Shown here: positions 21,890-32,357 of the stretch, one piece after another
Layout: each line of letters opens with the position of its first letter
Numbering within the stretch: position 1 is the stretch's first letter
Assembly (NCBI GenBank): GCA_029990175.1
Contig: JARKIP010000516.1
Span: 1-64,000, forward strand
Direction: 5' to 3'
Length of the DNA stretch: 64,000 bases
Source: Petunia secreta
Taxonomy: Eukaryota > Streptophyta > Magnoliopsida > Solanales > Solanaceae
Made by a program: the position numbers and the translations under genes
Notes under the pieces: generated by a model
The model's input: the letters and a program-made list of their open reading frames with translations, nothing else
The model's database searches: none
What the model was told of the DNA's origin: nothing

Positions 21890-24800
21890 AAATTACAATA
21901 TGTATATCATTCGAAAGCTCTCAACCTCCTGATTCCATTTCTCAACTCGTATTTTACAAAATCCCAACGGATTGGTGTAGATCGGGCTTTGAAAGTCGGC
22001 ACTCCGACGATTCTCTTTCATTTTCCGGTGAGTCTTTTCTTTTCTTTTCTCCTCCACCCCCTTTACCCTCGCATCCCCATTTTCCCAAACCCCATCCCCG
22101 TTTCCCTTCCGTCCCGTTTTCTGTTTTTTCTTCTTTTTCTCATTTTTTCTTTCCTTTTCTGTTTCTGGCGTGATCGAGTGGATGTTGAGGGCTGTTTCTG
22201 ATTATTTGGTGAGGCTGTGATGTTTTCTCGAGATGTTGTGAGGTGTGGTGGTTTGTTTTCTGAAGCCGAGACAGTGGTGATTCTAGGCTGATTTTGTGAT
22301 GTGGAGGCAGTTTTATGGTTGATGATTATTGTGATGTTGATTGGTGGGTATGAAAACTGATTAGAGGGGCTGTTTCGCGTCGATGTTCCATGAATTGGAT
22401 GTTCAGCAACTTATGGAGATGTGGTAGCTTGATGTTTAAAGTAATGATGGAGTAGGAGTTAATCCAATAGTGACGCAGTCGCTGCAGCGACAGCGAGGCA
22501 GTGATGGGAACACGGAGGCGAGGCAGCCTGTGATGATGTGCTAGCAAGCTTGACAGTGATGGTGAGACACTGGTGATGCGACAAGAAGCTGGAGCTCGAT
22601 GATGGTAAGAGTGTGTCGTTGGAATTTTGGTTCAACTGGTTGTGATTCTATTTAGCTCAAGGGTGTAGTAACTTTGAGTTCCTCTTTTCTCGTAGTTTAC
22701 TTTATTAATTAGATGTGTAACTGAGAAATCCTTTATTAGTTAGTATATCAACTCACATGTGTTGTTTGTTCATATAAGAGCATCATGAAGATCACCCTTT
22801 GTTATGATTATCTTGGTTTAAAAAAAATGAAAGGAAGTTTGTTTGTTCACATATGAGCATCTATGTCCAAATCTTGAAAGCTAACCGACTTGTCTGTGTG
22901 TTCGAGAAGTTGAAGCATAAGTAATTCACCTGTGTTGTGTGAGAACTTGTTATGTTTTCAAGCGTGTTTAAGTGTTTCTAGTCGTAGTTCAATGATTATT
23001 TTTAGCACAAAGCCTGTTATGTGTTTGGTTCGGAAGGAAATTAGCATGTTATTGAGGGAGGGAATAGCTCTGGGAAGGCATGTAGAAGAAATTAGTTGGA
23101 GTTGCTTGATTTGTCCAGAAACTTGAAAAAATTTTTTTGTCTTGATAGTTTTGTTCTTCCTTTAGTAACTGGAATCTGTTTAGTTAGGAAGAGTTTGGGA
23201 AGGGTTCTTAAGTTCAAATTCAGTCTTTTGTCTTTTGTCTTTTGTCTTTAGAAGAGTTTAAAGTAGTCAAAGTAATAGGACAAAAAGCTTAGCATAAATA
23301 TGGCATTTTCAGCTTTTGCTTTTAGGTAGGTGAGAGGCTTAGCATAAAAGAGGCAATAGGTATTTTGGAGAGTCACATGTTGTGTAGTACTTTTTCTGAA
23401 AAGTAAGGCAACACATGTGATTGTGTCCTTTTTACCCAATATTTTCACTCTACTTTATGGTCTATTTAAGAGACATTCACTACTCCAAGAAGAAGGCAGA
23501 TCTTAGAGAGAGAGGGAGACATACACGAAAATCAGGAAAAACTCTCCTTGACTCAAAAAACAAGATCTGAAATTTTAGAATATTCACTCTCTAAAAAGAG
23601 GTTCCAGATCTGAAATATTGAGAGCCAAAGATAGAAAAATAGTGAGGAAACATAGTAAGAAAAGAGTAAAAATAGAAAGAAGGGCTGTTGAAAAAGTCAA
23701 AGTGAGGTTTAAGTCTGGGCGTTTTGTTGTTGCTGTTGTTTGCTTACTGGTCGTTGAGTGTTTGTTGCGGGGTTTGCTTGCTAATCTTGTTTAAAGGGGT
23801 CCACCTTGTGAGCTCTTCGGCTTCTTGCTGTACTAGGTAATTTTCCTCAATCTCCTCCTAATGTTGTATGTATTTTCTTTGCCGTGGAAATGATACAAAA
23901 ATAGCCTGCTAAGGCCCATTACAAGGCCCCCTTACAGTTGTTTTTATTTAGCATGTCTAAGTTTATATCTTTGTGAGTATGTTTTGTTTGTTTAAAATAT
24001 TGAGACAAGAATGGATTCATGAAACCTGCGAAAGGGTAGCTGTCTTTTGGTTTGTTTGCTCTATTTCTCTTACACTTGTTAGTTAATTAGTTTTAAATTT
24101 AATGTTTACTTCTGCAAGCCAAGTTTTAGATCTGGAAATAATAGAACTTGTGTGAAAGTGGTTAAAATACAAACTCAAATAGGCAAACTAGGACAGTCAT
24201 GCAAATTTACTAATGTAATGAGGCCCAGAACGTTAAAGTGGAACTCTTCTTATCAAAGATAAATGAAAAGCAACTATTATTCAACTAAGGCGATAAGTAG
24301 GCTATTTTGTTTAAGCCCACGTTGAATGAATTTAAAAAGGGAAGTAAGAATGCAGTAACCAACGCCTTTTCTTAATGACTCGATTAGACAAAATTAGGAT
24401 TCAAAGAGACTAAACGCACAATTGATTTTAGCCAATTAATCGTTCTTATATAACTCATTTGTTCAATTTAACTCATTTAAGTCGGAAGATTTTGTTCGGG
24501 TGAAGTGCCTGCGCAATCATATCTCGATTTGAGTTTTACTTGAACGTATAAATTAATATCAAATAAAAGCGTAACAAATCAAGGCAAAGTATAACAAAAT
24601 AATTTCAAAGAGTCAAAATGCGTCAATGAAAGCAACTGTGCTTGGCACAGGGCTCGAGGGTGCCTAACACCTTCCCTCGAGTCAACCGAGATCCTTACCC
24701 GGAACTCTGACGCAGACCATTTACGAGTCATAGGTGTTCTAGGTACACCACTCTGGTGACTTGGCACACCTTTAACTTGTCAAGTGGCGACTCCGAATCT

Positions 24801-24894
24801 CTAAAATATTTAGTGTACCTATAAACACCTAGTCACGGACCTTTAATATAATAGTTTTTTTTTCTTTTTTTCGGAAAAAAGGGTCGTGACAGCT

Positions 24895-24912
24895 TGGCGA
24901 CTCCGCTGGGGA
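24895..24912 (+). other. Primer-binding site of the Ogre-like element
   Basis: TGGCGACTCCGCTGGGGA lies 3 nt after the LTR end. It has the TGG start complementary to a tRNA CCA end and matches, from memory, the tRNA-Arg type PBS reported for Ogre/Tat elements. Confidence 0.8.
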
Positions 24913-26656
24913 GGAAAGTGAAAACTGAGAGTCTCAGGCTTTAAAATTTGTCGTTTTTCGGCTTTTGAATATTGTTTGAATATGCTGCCTTGAATGTTAC
25001 TGCTTTGATATGTTTGAACTGTATATACACAACTGTCTTCTCCCGTACACCTCTGAGTCTTCTGGAACACTGCACACATGCACGCCAGTTTCGCTTCGGC
25101 GTCTGGAATTTCTGTCGTGTCTCAGGACACAAAAAGTTCACCCTTCTTAGGAGGAGGTGCGTTGGGTTAGGCCGTTAGACGTTGTCGACCGGTACCCCCG
25201 AGGCACTTCCAAGTGGCCAGAAACTATAGAACATGAACCCATTGAGTCACCTAGAGTTGAACCTGTGCTTTTATCTAGGCCGATTTATTTGCATGTCATT
25301 AGACTTAGTGAGGTGCGGTACACCGGTACCGCACTTGTCTAGTCTGACTCCCTCGTGTCATAATGGGGCCCGCGTCCCCAGAAGACACACCATGGGCATA
25401 CTATGTGTTGCATTTGTTCTAGTGAAAGGGTTGTTATGCTGACCGATCACCAAGGGGCGAGAGCCAAATTTTGAAAAAAGAAAAAAAAAAAAAAAATGAC
25501 AGAAAAATCGGGTTTAGTCCCGTGTTTCGAAATATTTTTTGTTTAGTTGTCATTTTGCGCCGTTATAATGGCCAATTTTTTCAAGAACTCTAAGAGTCTA
25601 ATTTTGTGTCCGGGTCTGGTCTCAAGTATTAGAAAATAATTTGTCATAATTTTGCGCCGGTACAATGGCGAAATTTTGGGACCCTTTGTGTTTGCGTCCA
25701 AGTCAAGTTCATATTTTGAAATTAATTTATCGGGGTTTTACGCCGTCATAATGGCCAATTTTAGAAATCAATTTTGCGTCTAATTTGTTTAATATTTTGT
25801 GTCGGCCTAATTGCCAGATTTTGTAAATACTCTAAAAATTCTTTCTCGAATTAGATCAAAGAGTTTGTTTCAAAAAAAAAAAAAAAGAAAAAAAAAAAAC
25901 AAAACAAAACAAAAAAAAAAAAATATATTGTGTCCGTCTTTGTATTACCGTAATGTCCGATTTTGGAGTCACCTTTCGGATAAGAAAAATAGTTTGTTTC
26001 ATAATCCGTTCTTAAGTTCGGTTTCGAATCTCCGGTTGAGTCTTAATTTTTCATTAAAAAAATAAAAAATAAAAATAAAAATGTTGTTTTAAGGTCCCGC
26101 TTTATTTTGTTTTGTTTAAGGTCAAGTCAGGGTACATGCGATAAATTGCAATTAGCTAAGTTGTATTTTGTGTCGATCCTCGTGAAATAATCTGACTCCG
26201 CTAAAATGCCGGGTCCCATTATTTTCATCGTATGGGTGTACCCGCCCAATGTGTCAATTTGTATATATCTTTGACTCGTGCATCATGTCAAGCATTTTTA
26301 TTTTGAGTTTGTCTCGTGTCGTTTGTCTAAATTACGTTTGTTGAGTCAGAAAAAATGGGAAAGGAAAAAAAAAATACATTAATCATCCAAGTTCGTCCTT
26401 GTGCTGATTAGGTATCAGTTACAATTTTGTTCTGATTTTGCTCAAGGCACGTTGTAATCTTTCGGGGATACGACCGGTACACTCGGCTTACGCCGTTAAC
26501 CGTTTTGGGATGACGCATAACAACCCTAGGCTTGCAATATGTGCTTCTTTTGTGCTAACCCGGTTTGTTTGTGCAAAGCTTTGGAATTTGGAGATTTGGT
26601 ATGGAATTCTGGCATTATTCCACACATACACAACAGGATCAAAGGAAGACATTACC
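24913..26656 (+). other. Leader between PBS and gag of the Ogre-like element
   Basis: 1.7 kb without a credible ORF. A loose tandem pattern is visible at 25540-25960: a GCGCC/GTCATAATGGCCAATTTT-like phrase recurs about every 90-100 bp (near 25555, 25655, 25742, 25803, 25950), each followed by a (T/C)TTTTGxGTC phrase. A-rich runs at 25477-25496 and 25871-25921 separate the units. Long leaders before gag are typical of this lineage. Confidence 0.5.
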
Positions 26657-28000
26657 ATGTCGTTTGATAAGGGAAATTCTGAGATCGGCGTCCATGAACT
26701 TCTGGTGCTGGAAAACAAGAGGTTGACTGAAGAGGTCAAAAATCTGAAACAATTGGTGGCTGATATGTATATCGCCATGAACACGGGACAAGCTTGTTCT
26801 ACCGTGCCAGTTAGTCTTCTAGGGCATGCCTCGACTATCTTACATCAGGCACAAGGCCCTACAGCTGAGGACCTGCAGTATTCTCCCGACTCTCCCTACT
26901 ATAGCACAACAGATGTTCTGAGAACCTTCCCAGGGTGTCCTCCGGCACCACCACCTCCGCCCAAACAGAGGTGTGCTTCACCCCTGGTCTCTGTTCCACC
27001 ATTCACAGGCTTAGTTAGGACGGAGAGTTTTGGGAAGAAAGATGAAAGAGAACGAGGTCCAGGAAGGAGGGATGAGGAACGGTACAAACGGCTCCACTCA
27101 CGCCATCGAGCCTCACAGAAGCAGCATTCGCAGCACTGCCCTTTACAAAATACAAAACATTCCATTCCTCCACTCCAAAAAGCGCGACCATATGCTCCAA
27201 ATTTTTCATATCCACAATGGACCGCGCCAGCCTCACAGCCCACATACCACACTCACCAAGCTCCACATAATCAATATCGGACTCCACCAGAATTTCCATA
27301 TCGATCGAGGAGACCTTCTACTTTCATCCCAAGACCCGAATACAAGAAGGCGCGAGAAGAGAAAAAGAGAAAGCTCACACCGATCGGAGAATCTTACACT
27401 AGTGTCTTCGAGAAGTTGCAGGCTTTGGATATGTTGAGGCCGATCTATGGGAATATGCATCCCACGGGAAAGGTTGATTATTCTCGCCGATGTGCTTACC
27501 ATTCGGGCGCACCTGGGCATGACACAGAGGATTGCCATTTTCTCAAGAAGGATATCCAAGCTTTGATTGATAACGATCAGATTCAAGTTGAGGGTTCAGA
27601 TGCACCAGATATAAATCGAAACTCATTGCCTGTCTGTGATGATGTGCATATGGTGGGTATGGTGGATGTAGAAGATTTGAGAGCTGAATCTGCAATGCCG
27701 ATAGTACCTGTTGATGATGTATCAGTTGGGGCCAACAAAATGCTAGTGACAGTGAACGGTATTTCTGAAATTGTGCCAGGGGTGGTAGACAGAGTAAGGG
27801 TTGAAGAAATGAAGAAAATGAACATGTCTCTCAAGAAGCCAATTCCATATCTTACCCGGTCATTCATCAGTCCCAAAGAAGTGAAGTCTACCCCAATGGA
27901 AGATGGCCAAAATGAGGAAAAGCAGAAGATGTTTCCAGACTCAGGGAATTTCCTTGGTATCAGCATGGTACATTTTGGTGAAGGGCTCAACAATGCGTAA
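26657..28000 (+). CDS. gag: Gag-like protein of the Ogre-like element
   Basis: 447 codons from ATG 26657 (context ACCATGT) to TAA 27998-28000. The open frame extends upstream to about 26438 but without an ATG. Residues 15-45 form a Leu/Glu/Lys-rich coiled coil. Residues 85-270 are Pro/Arg/His-rich and low in complexity. At about residues 275-300 there is a Leu-Met-Leu-Arg-Pro-like segment, and at about 280-310 the Cys-Ala-Tyr-His...Gly-His-Asp-Thr-Glu-Asp-Cys motif, the zinc-binding form known in Ogre/Tat gag. The C-terminus is acidic and then Lys/Met-rich. It is the only intact ORF in the element. The usual capsid core seems shortened. Role: RNA binding and particle formation; enzymes would come from elsewhere. 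Confidence 0.75.
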   Translation: MSFDKGNSEIGVHELLVLENKRLTEEVKNLKQLVADMYIAMNTGQACSTVPVSLLGHASTILHQAQGPTAEDLQYSPDSPYYSTTDVLRTFPGCPPAPPPPPKQRCASPLVSVPPFTGLVRTESFGKKDERERGPGRRDEERYKRLHSRHRASQKQHSQHCPLQNTKHSIPPLQKARPYAPNFSYPQWTAPASQPTYHTHQAPHNQYRTPPEFPYRSRRPSTFIPRPEYKKAREEKKRKLTPIGESYTSVFEKLQALDMLRPIYGNMHPTGKVDYSRRCAYHSGAPGHDTEDCHFLKKDIQALIDNDQIQVEGSDAPDINRNSLPVCDDVHMVGMVDVEDLRAESAMPIVPVDDVSVGANKMLVTVNGISEIVPGVVDRVRVEEMKKMNMSLKKPIPYLTRSFISPKEVKSTPMEDGQNEEKQKMFPDSGNFLGISMVHFGEGLNNA

Positions 28001-28898
28001 CACAGGAAAACTAGCCCTGACTTGCAATTAAATGACTGTGAAATGTTGTAGCTTGTTTTGCTAATCTTTCTGTGTACTTGGTTATTTAAGGGTTGTAATC
28101 CAAGTGCATTATTTTGTTTATTTTGATGTTCAAACCCTTCTATCTTTAATTTAATGAAAAGCGAGATCTTTCTCTCGTCTCGACATTATTTCTCTTATTT
28201 TCTTTCTCGGTCTTGTTTTCTTAGTATTCTGTCTTATGTTTTGTCGGCCTTAATAACATGACATGCGTGCGGAATTTACGTCTTGATCTAAACACGTGGT
28301 CTGACATTGTGAGCTATCTGAGTAGTAACGAGAGACAAAAGAGGGAGCGAAATAAGTTGGAAATTAAGTTGTAGTTATCCGATAAGGGAGATCGGTGAGA
28401 AGTTCAAGATCGTGCACGGTCGCTTCGACCGAAGTTGAATCACCAGTTTTGAGAACCATCGTCGAAGTAGAGGTCGAGGACACGTGTGGATCAATCCAGG
28501 TCAATTGATTGAACCATTATTTGTGTGGGGCATTCTCGGGTCGGGATGACGAACGGCTTTCGTTTCTTCTACCCAAACACTATATCCTTTTGTCAGTCCT
28601 TGTTTTTTAGCCTTGTTTTGGTTTTTCTTTGGCCTACCCTCCTTTGGAATCAATGTGCTTGAAATTAGAAAAAAAAAAAGAAAAAAAAAATTGAAAAGAA
28701 ACAACAAAATCTACCTCAGCGGTAGAGCTACGTCTGACCTGATTCCTCTCAAAAGGATACGTAGGCAACCATTCGGGTGCGGTCATAACAGGAGAAAGTT
28801 CATTTATCCCCTGTCTCATATTGACGCAAAATCTTGCCTCCAAGTTTGCGGCCAATGTCAAAAGAAATTCAAGTCCCCAATGTATGCTAAACTGGGGC

Positions 28899-28955
28899 AG
28901 AAGTTTGTTTTTATTTTATTTTAAAGAGAATAAAATAAAATAAAAACAAACTTCT
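28899..28955 (+). repeat. Perfect 25-bp stem, 7-nt loop hairpin
   Basis: 28899-28923 is the exact reverse complement of 28931-28955, with loop AAGAGAA. The base of the stem is AGAAGTTTG, so the hairpin includes the conserved CAGAAGTTTG phrase. In RNA this would be a very stable AU-rich stem. Confidence 0.9.
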
Positions 28956-29026
28956 ATGTTGTTGTACCATCTATTCATATGTTTCATGAGATATCAGTCT
29001 CGAAACTGAGGAAGAAACTCAAGGCG

Positions 29027-29049
29027 CCCCAGTTTATCCTAAACTGGGG
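29027..29049 (+). repeat. Perfect 10-bp stem, 3-nt loop hairpin
   Basis: CCCCAGTTTA (29027-29036), loop TCC, TAAACTGGGG (29040-29049). The related copies at 28876-28897 and 29337-29358 keep the right arm but have a weaker left arm. Confidence 0.85.
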
Positions 29050-29782
29050 CAGAAGTTTAGTTTATTTTTTAAAAAAAAAAAAGAAAGAGAAGAAAGTCAA
29101 TATCCTTTTCTTTCATTGTGTTTATCTCAGGGGATAGTCTCAATATCCCTTATGTTTGCATATCAGAAAATTCAAAAAAAATATAATTCCTCGATTTTTC
29201 AATAAATTGGGTCCTCAGTTGGTTTTTATTTTAAAAGAAATGATTCCAAGGGTTGTAATATTTTACCAAGTCGTTTCATGAGATGCTTTCATACCGCTCA
29301 TCAAACCGAAGAAAAGAAAAAAAAAAAAAAAGGAATCCCCAATTTGCCTAAACTGGGAAAAAGTTTGGTTTATTTTTTCAAAAGCGGTGATTTCGAATCT
29401 TGTGATGCTCATTCTAGTCGTCTCAGGAGATGTTTCTGAGTTTTTATGCTGAATCCTTTTCTTCATAGCCTAACCAAATCCAATGTTACAGTCCAAATAA
29501 AGACCCTTCTGACCGATCATTGAGAATGTCAAGCCGAGTAGGGTGTCAAGGGATAAGTTCCACGCTGTAAAGTCGCATTCTTATAAGCCGACAATCGCAT
29601 TTGGGAGCTGGGAGCACCAAGGTCATTAAAGGATAAATTCTCCGAGGAATCAAGATAAAGGCCAAAATTGAAGTAAGAAAAGAAAGATGGGGTCGAGCAT
29701 CAAGGAAAGATCGGAGGTCGATTGGGAAACGAAAAATGACAAAAATGAAAAGAAAAAGAAAAAAAAAAGAAAAAAAAGTGAA

Positions 29783-29883
29783 GTCTTGTCGGTGAAAACC
29801 TGAAAGGGCGCTGCAAGACAACGGTGAGTTAAAAGAACAAAGAGAGAGGCTAGTCGGTGAAAACCCGAAAGGGCACTGCTAGT
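29783..29883 (+). repeat. Duplicated small RNA-like hairpin with a covarying stem
   Basis: Copy 1: GTCTTG (29783-29788), a core with GTCGGTGAAAACC..GAAAGGG, CAAGAC (29814-29819). Copy 2: CTAG (29850-29853), the same core, CTAG (29879-29882). The outer stem pairs in both although the bases differ (T-A against A-T). Confidence 0.6.
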
Positions 29884-30289
29884 CGAATGAGGGTCGTTAG
29901 ATTTGCCATCAAACAAGATTGGGAAAGCTGGGTACACAGTCATGGATGGACTATGTGAGCGGATTAAGAGTTGATTCCAAAATACATGTCATGTTAATAA
30001 GATCGTCATCTCTTCAGTCCTTTACCTCTCCCGTAAGGGACGTCATCATTTTTTCATCTTTTGGTTGGAAGCTTTGTCGTTTCCATTATTTTGTCTTACT
30101 TCAGTTCGTTTCAGTTTCTCCAACATCAAACGAGCAAAGGAAGTTTTGCAAAACTTGTTATAGTTTCATAGTTGTACTAGAGCAAGTCAGGACCAACCTT
30201 GATAATTGGAGCCCAATATTCCACATCGGCACAAAGTATGCCACACCAAGGAGTGTACCATGAAGGAGATCATCAAAGGACATGCAGAT

Positions 30290-30640
30290 TTCAAGGTGCA
30301 GTTAAGTTTCAAATCAAAGCCCGCCAAGCAGAAAGTTCAAGCGTTCAACAGTCAAAGCCCGCCCAAGCGGCAATTTCAAGTTTCAGTAATTTCATTCAAG
30401 TGAAATCCCGTAAAGGCGGCAATTTCAACTTTCAAATCAAAGCCTGCCAAGCAGCAATTTCAAGCTTTCAACAGTCAAAACCTGCCTGAGCGGCAATTTC
30501 AAGTTTCAGCAATTTCTTACAAATCAAAACCTGCCAAGCAGCAATTTCAACTTTCAAGTCAAAGCCCGTCAAATCGGCAATTTCAATTTTCAAGTTAAAG
30601 CCCGCCCGAGCGGCAATTTCAAGTTTCAAAGATCCACTGG
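30290..30640 (+). repeat. Degenerate tandem repeat block A
   Basis: About nine diverged copies of a 36-40 bp unit around AAAGCCCGCC(A/C)...GCGGCAATTTCAAG. The same unit returns, better conserved, at 31415-31830. Confidence 0.8.
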
Positions 30641-30690
30641 ATTAGTTGGAGCTTCAGACCAGTTCATCAGCTTGTGGATAATGAGGGAGT

Positions 30691-31335
30691 AGTTTAGAGG
30701 AAGTCGAGGCACCCACCTGGAGAATGAGGGAGTAGTTTTGAGAGGCACCCACCTGGAGAATGAGGGAGTAGTTTAGAGGAAGTCGAGGCACCCACCTGGA
30801 GAATGAGGGAGTAGTTTTGAGAGGCACCCACCTGGAGAATGAGGGAGTAGTTTAGAGGAAGTCGAGGCACCCACCTGGAGAATGAGGGAGTAATTTGGAA
30901 AGTCGAGGCACCCACATGGAGAATGAGGGAGTAGTTTAGGGAAGTCGAGGCACCCACCTGGAGAATGAGGGAGTAGTTTAGAGAAAGCTGAGGCACCCAC
31001 CTGGAGAATGAGTGAGTAGTTTAGAGAAAGCTTAGGCACCCACCTGGAGAATGAGGGAGTAGTTTAGAGAAAGTCGAGGCACCCACCTGGAGAATGAGGG
31101 AGTAGTTTAGGGAAGTCGAGGCACCCACCTGGAGAATGAGGGAGTAGTTTAGAGAAAGTCGAGGCACACACCTGGAGAATGAGGGAGTAATCTGGTGAAG
31201 GAGTAGTTTAGAGAAAGTCGAGGCACCCACCTGGAGAATGAGGGAGTAATTCGGAGAAGTCAAGGCACCCACCTGGAGAATGAGGGAGTAGTTTAGAGAA
31301 AGTAGAGGCACCCACCTGAAGAACGAGGGAATCCG
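30691..31335 (+). repeat. Minisatellite block B
   Basis: About 15 copies of GAGGCACCCACCTGGAGAATG plus GAGGGAGTAGTTTAGAG-type sequence. Unit length alternates between about 36 bp and 42-43 bp, depending on the AAGTC spacer; one copy is extended near 31190. Copies are nearly identical, so the array amplified recently. Both strands are open for long stretches only because of the repeat. Confidence 0.9.
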
Positions 31336-31414
31336 TTTCTGTAAAGCAGCAAGACCCGTCAGAGTGATGGTTTTCAATTCAGCAAAAGCAAGACCCACCA
31401 GAGTGGTGGTTCCA

Positions 31415-31830
31415 GTTTTATCTTTCAAGTCAAAGCCCGTCAAAGCGGCAATTTCAGCATTCAAGTCAAAGCCCGTCAAAGCGGCAATTTCAACATTAAA
31501 GTCAAAGCCCGTCAAAGCGGCAATTTCATTCAAGTCAAAGCCCGTCAAAGCGGCAACTTCAACTATCAAGTCAAAGCCCATCAAAGCGGCAATTTCAATA
31601 TTCAAGTCAAAGCCCGTCAAAGCGGCAATTCCAACTTTCAAGTCAAAGTCCGTCAAAGCGGCAATTCCAACTTTCAAGTCAAAGCCCGTCAAAGCGGCAA
31701 TTCCAATATTCAAGTCAAAGCCCGCCCGAGCGGCAATTTCAACTTTCGAGTTAAAGCTCACCTGAGCAGCAGTTTCAACTTTAGAGGCAAAGCCCGCCCG
31801 AGCGGCAATTTCAAGTTTTCAAGACCCACT
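31415..31830 (+). repeat. Minisatellite block C
   Basis: About 11 copies of a 36-bp unit, CAAGTCAAAGCCCGTCAAAG followed by CGGCAATTTCAACATT-type sequence. Because 36 is a multiple of 3, the block is open on both strands (a Lys-Pro-Val-Lys-Ala-Ala periodic peptide on +). I do not call it a gene. Confidence 0.9.
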
Positions 31831-32357
31831 TGGTAGTGGGAGCTTCAGACATGTTTATCAGTTGAGGAAGCATGAAGAATTTAGCTTAGGAATTGTAATT
31901 TTACATTTCAAATGTTGTATTTTCATTTTTCCTCTGTAAAGCAATGGCCACCAGCCAGCTAGCCAGCAACCAGCGACAGTGACCAGCAGCAACAACTCTA
32001 GTGTGTCGAAGTGTCTTGTGTCAGTCCGGGTAAGTCTAGGAGCGTCGAGTCAGTCCCAGTTAGTTCTGAAAGTGTCTAGAGTTAGTCTGTGTATGTCTAA
32101 AGAGTGCTTAGTGTTAGTCTAGAAGAGTCCAGTGTCTGTCTAAATGCGGTAGTCCCAGCTACCGCACATAAGGAACTACACTGACCTGATTCCTTAGTCC
32201 GGGGATATGTAGGTAGCCTTGTTCTTGGCTTAGAACCAAAATTCAAGGTACGGTCACCATTTTGCATGCTCTTGGCTAGAACCAAAAAGCCAAAATTAGT
32301 TTGTCGATTACGTCTTTGTCCGAAAACTCTTCGTGTTCCCGAACAAAGAGGGGCAGC
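31831..32357 (+). other. 3' UTR and polypurine tract of the Ogre-like element
   Basis: Non-coding. Repeated short GTGTC/AGTC phrases (about 32005-32140) lead to the purine tract ACAAAGAGGGGCAGC at 32343-32357, directly before the 3' LTR. Confidence 0.7.

Larger units (their letters stand above)
21409..24891 (+). repeat. 5' LTR of the Ogre-like element
   Basis: 3483 bp, same length as its partner. Differences I found by eye are at 21426, 21482, 21813 and 22843. A TATA box lies only about 330 bp into the LTR, so R plus U5 would be about 3.1 kb. This part holds two leader hairpins (21842-21889), an exon-like stretch ending CCGGTGAGTC (about 22026), and a long stretch without ORFs. The short ORFs in it recur unchanged in the other LTR simply because the LTRs are copies. 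Confidence 0.95.
28001..30280 (+). other. Non-coding interior of the Ogre-like element with structured repeats
   Basis: In place of pol there is 2.3 kb without ORFs. Three diverged copies of a CTAAACTGGGGCAGAAGTTT phrase (28887, 29039, 29351) are each followed by a T/A-rich run. Perfect hairpins lie at 28899-28955 and 29027-29049, and a duplicated GTCGGTGAAAACC...GAAAGGG hairpin at 29783-29882. A polyA signal-like AATGAAA is at about 28154. Poly-A runs are frequent. Confidence 0.6.

Noticed and set aside
21655..22201. 172- and 106-codon frames in the Ogre-like LTR, repeated at 32604-33150
   Set aside because: They are the same LTR sequence twice, lie in a pyrimidine-rich leader, and have no domain character.
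30694..31765. Long open frames over the minisatellites (up to 246 codons on minus, 133 on plus)
   Set aside because: They are open because the repeat period is a multiple of three; no start context, domain or homologue-like motif is visible.
30290..31830. CRISPR-like appearance of evenly spaced repeats
   Set aside because: Units are contiguous with no unique spacers, the genome is clearly plant, and the position fits the retrotransposon 3' region.
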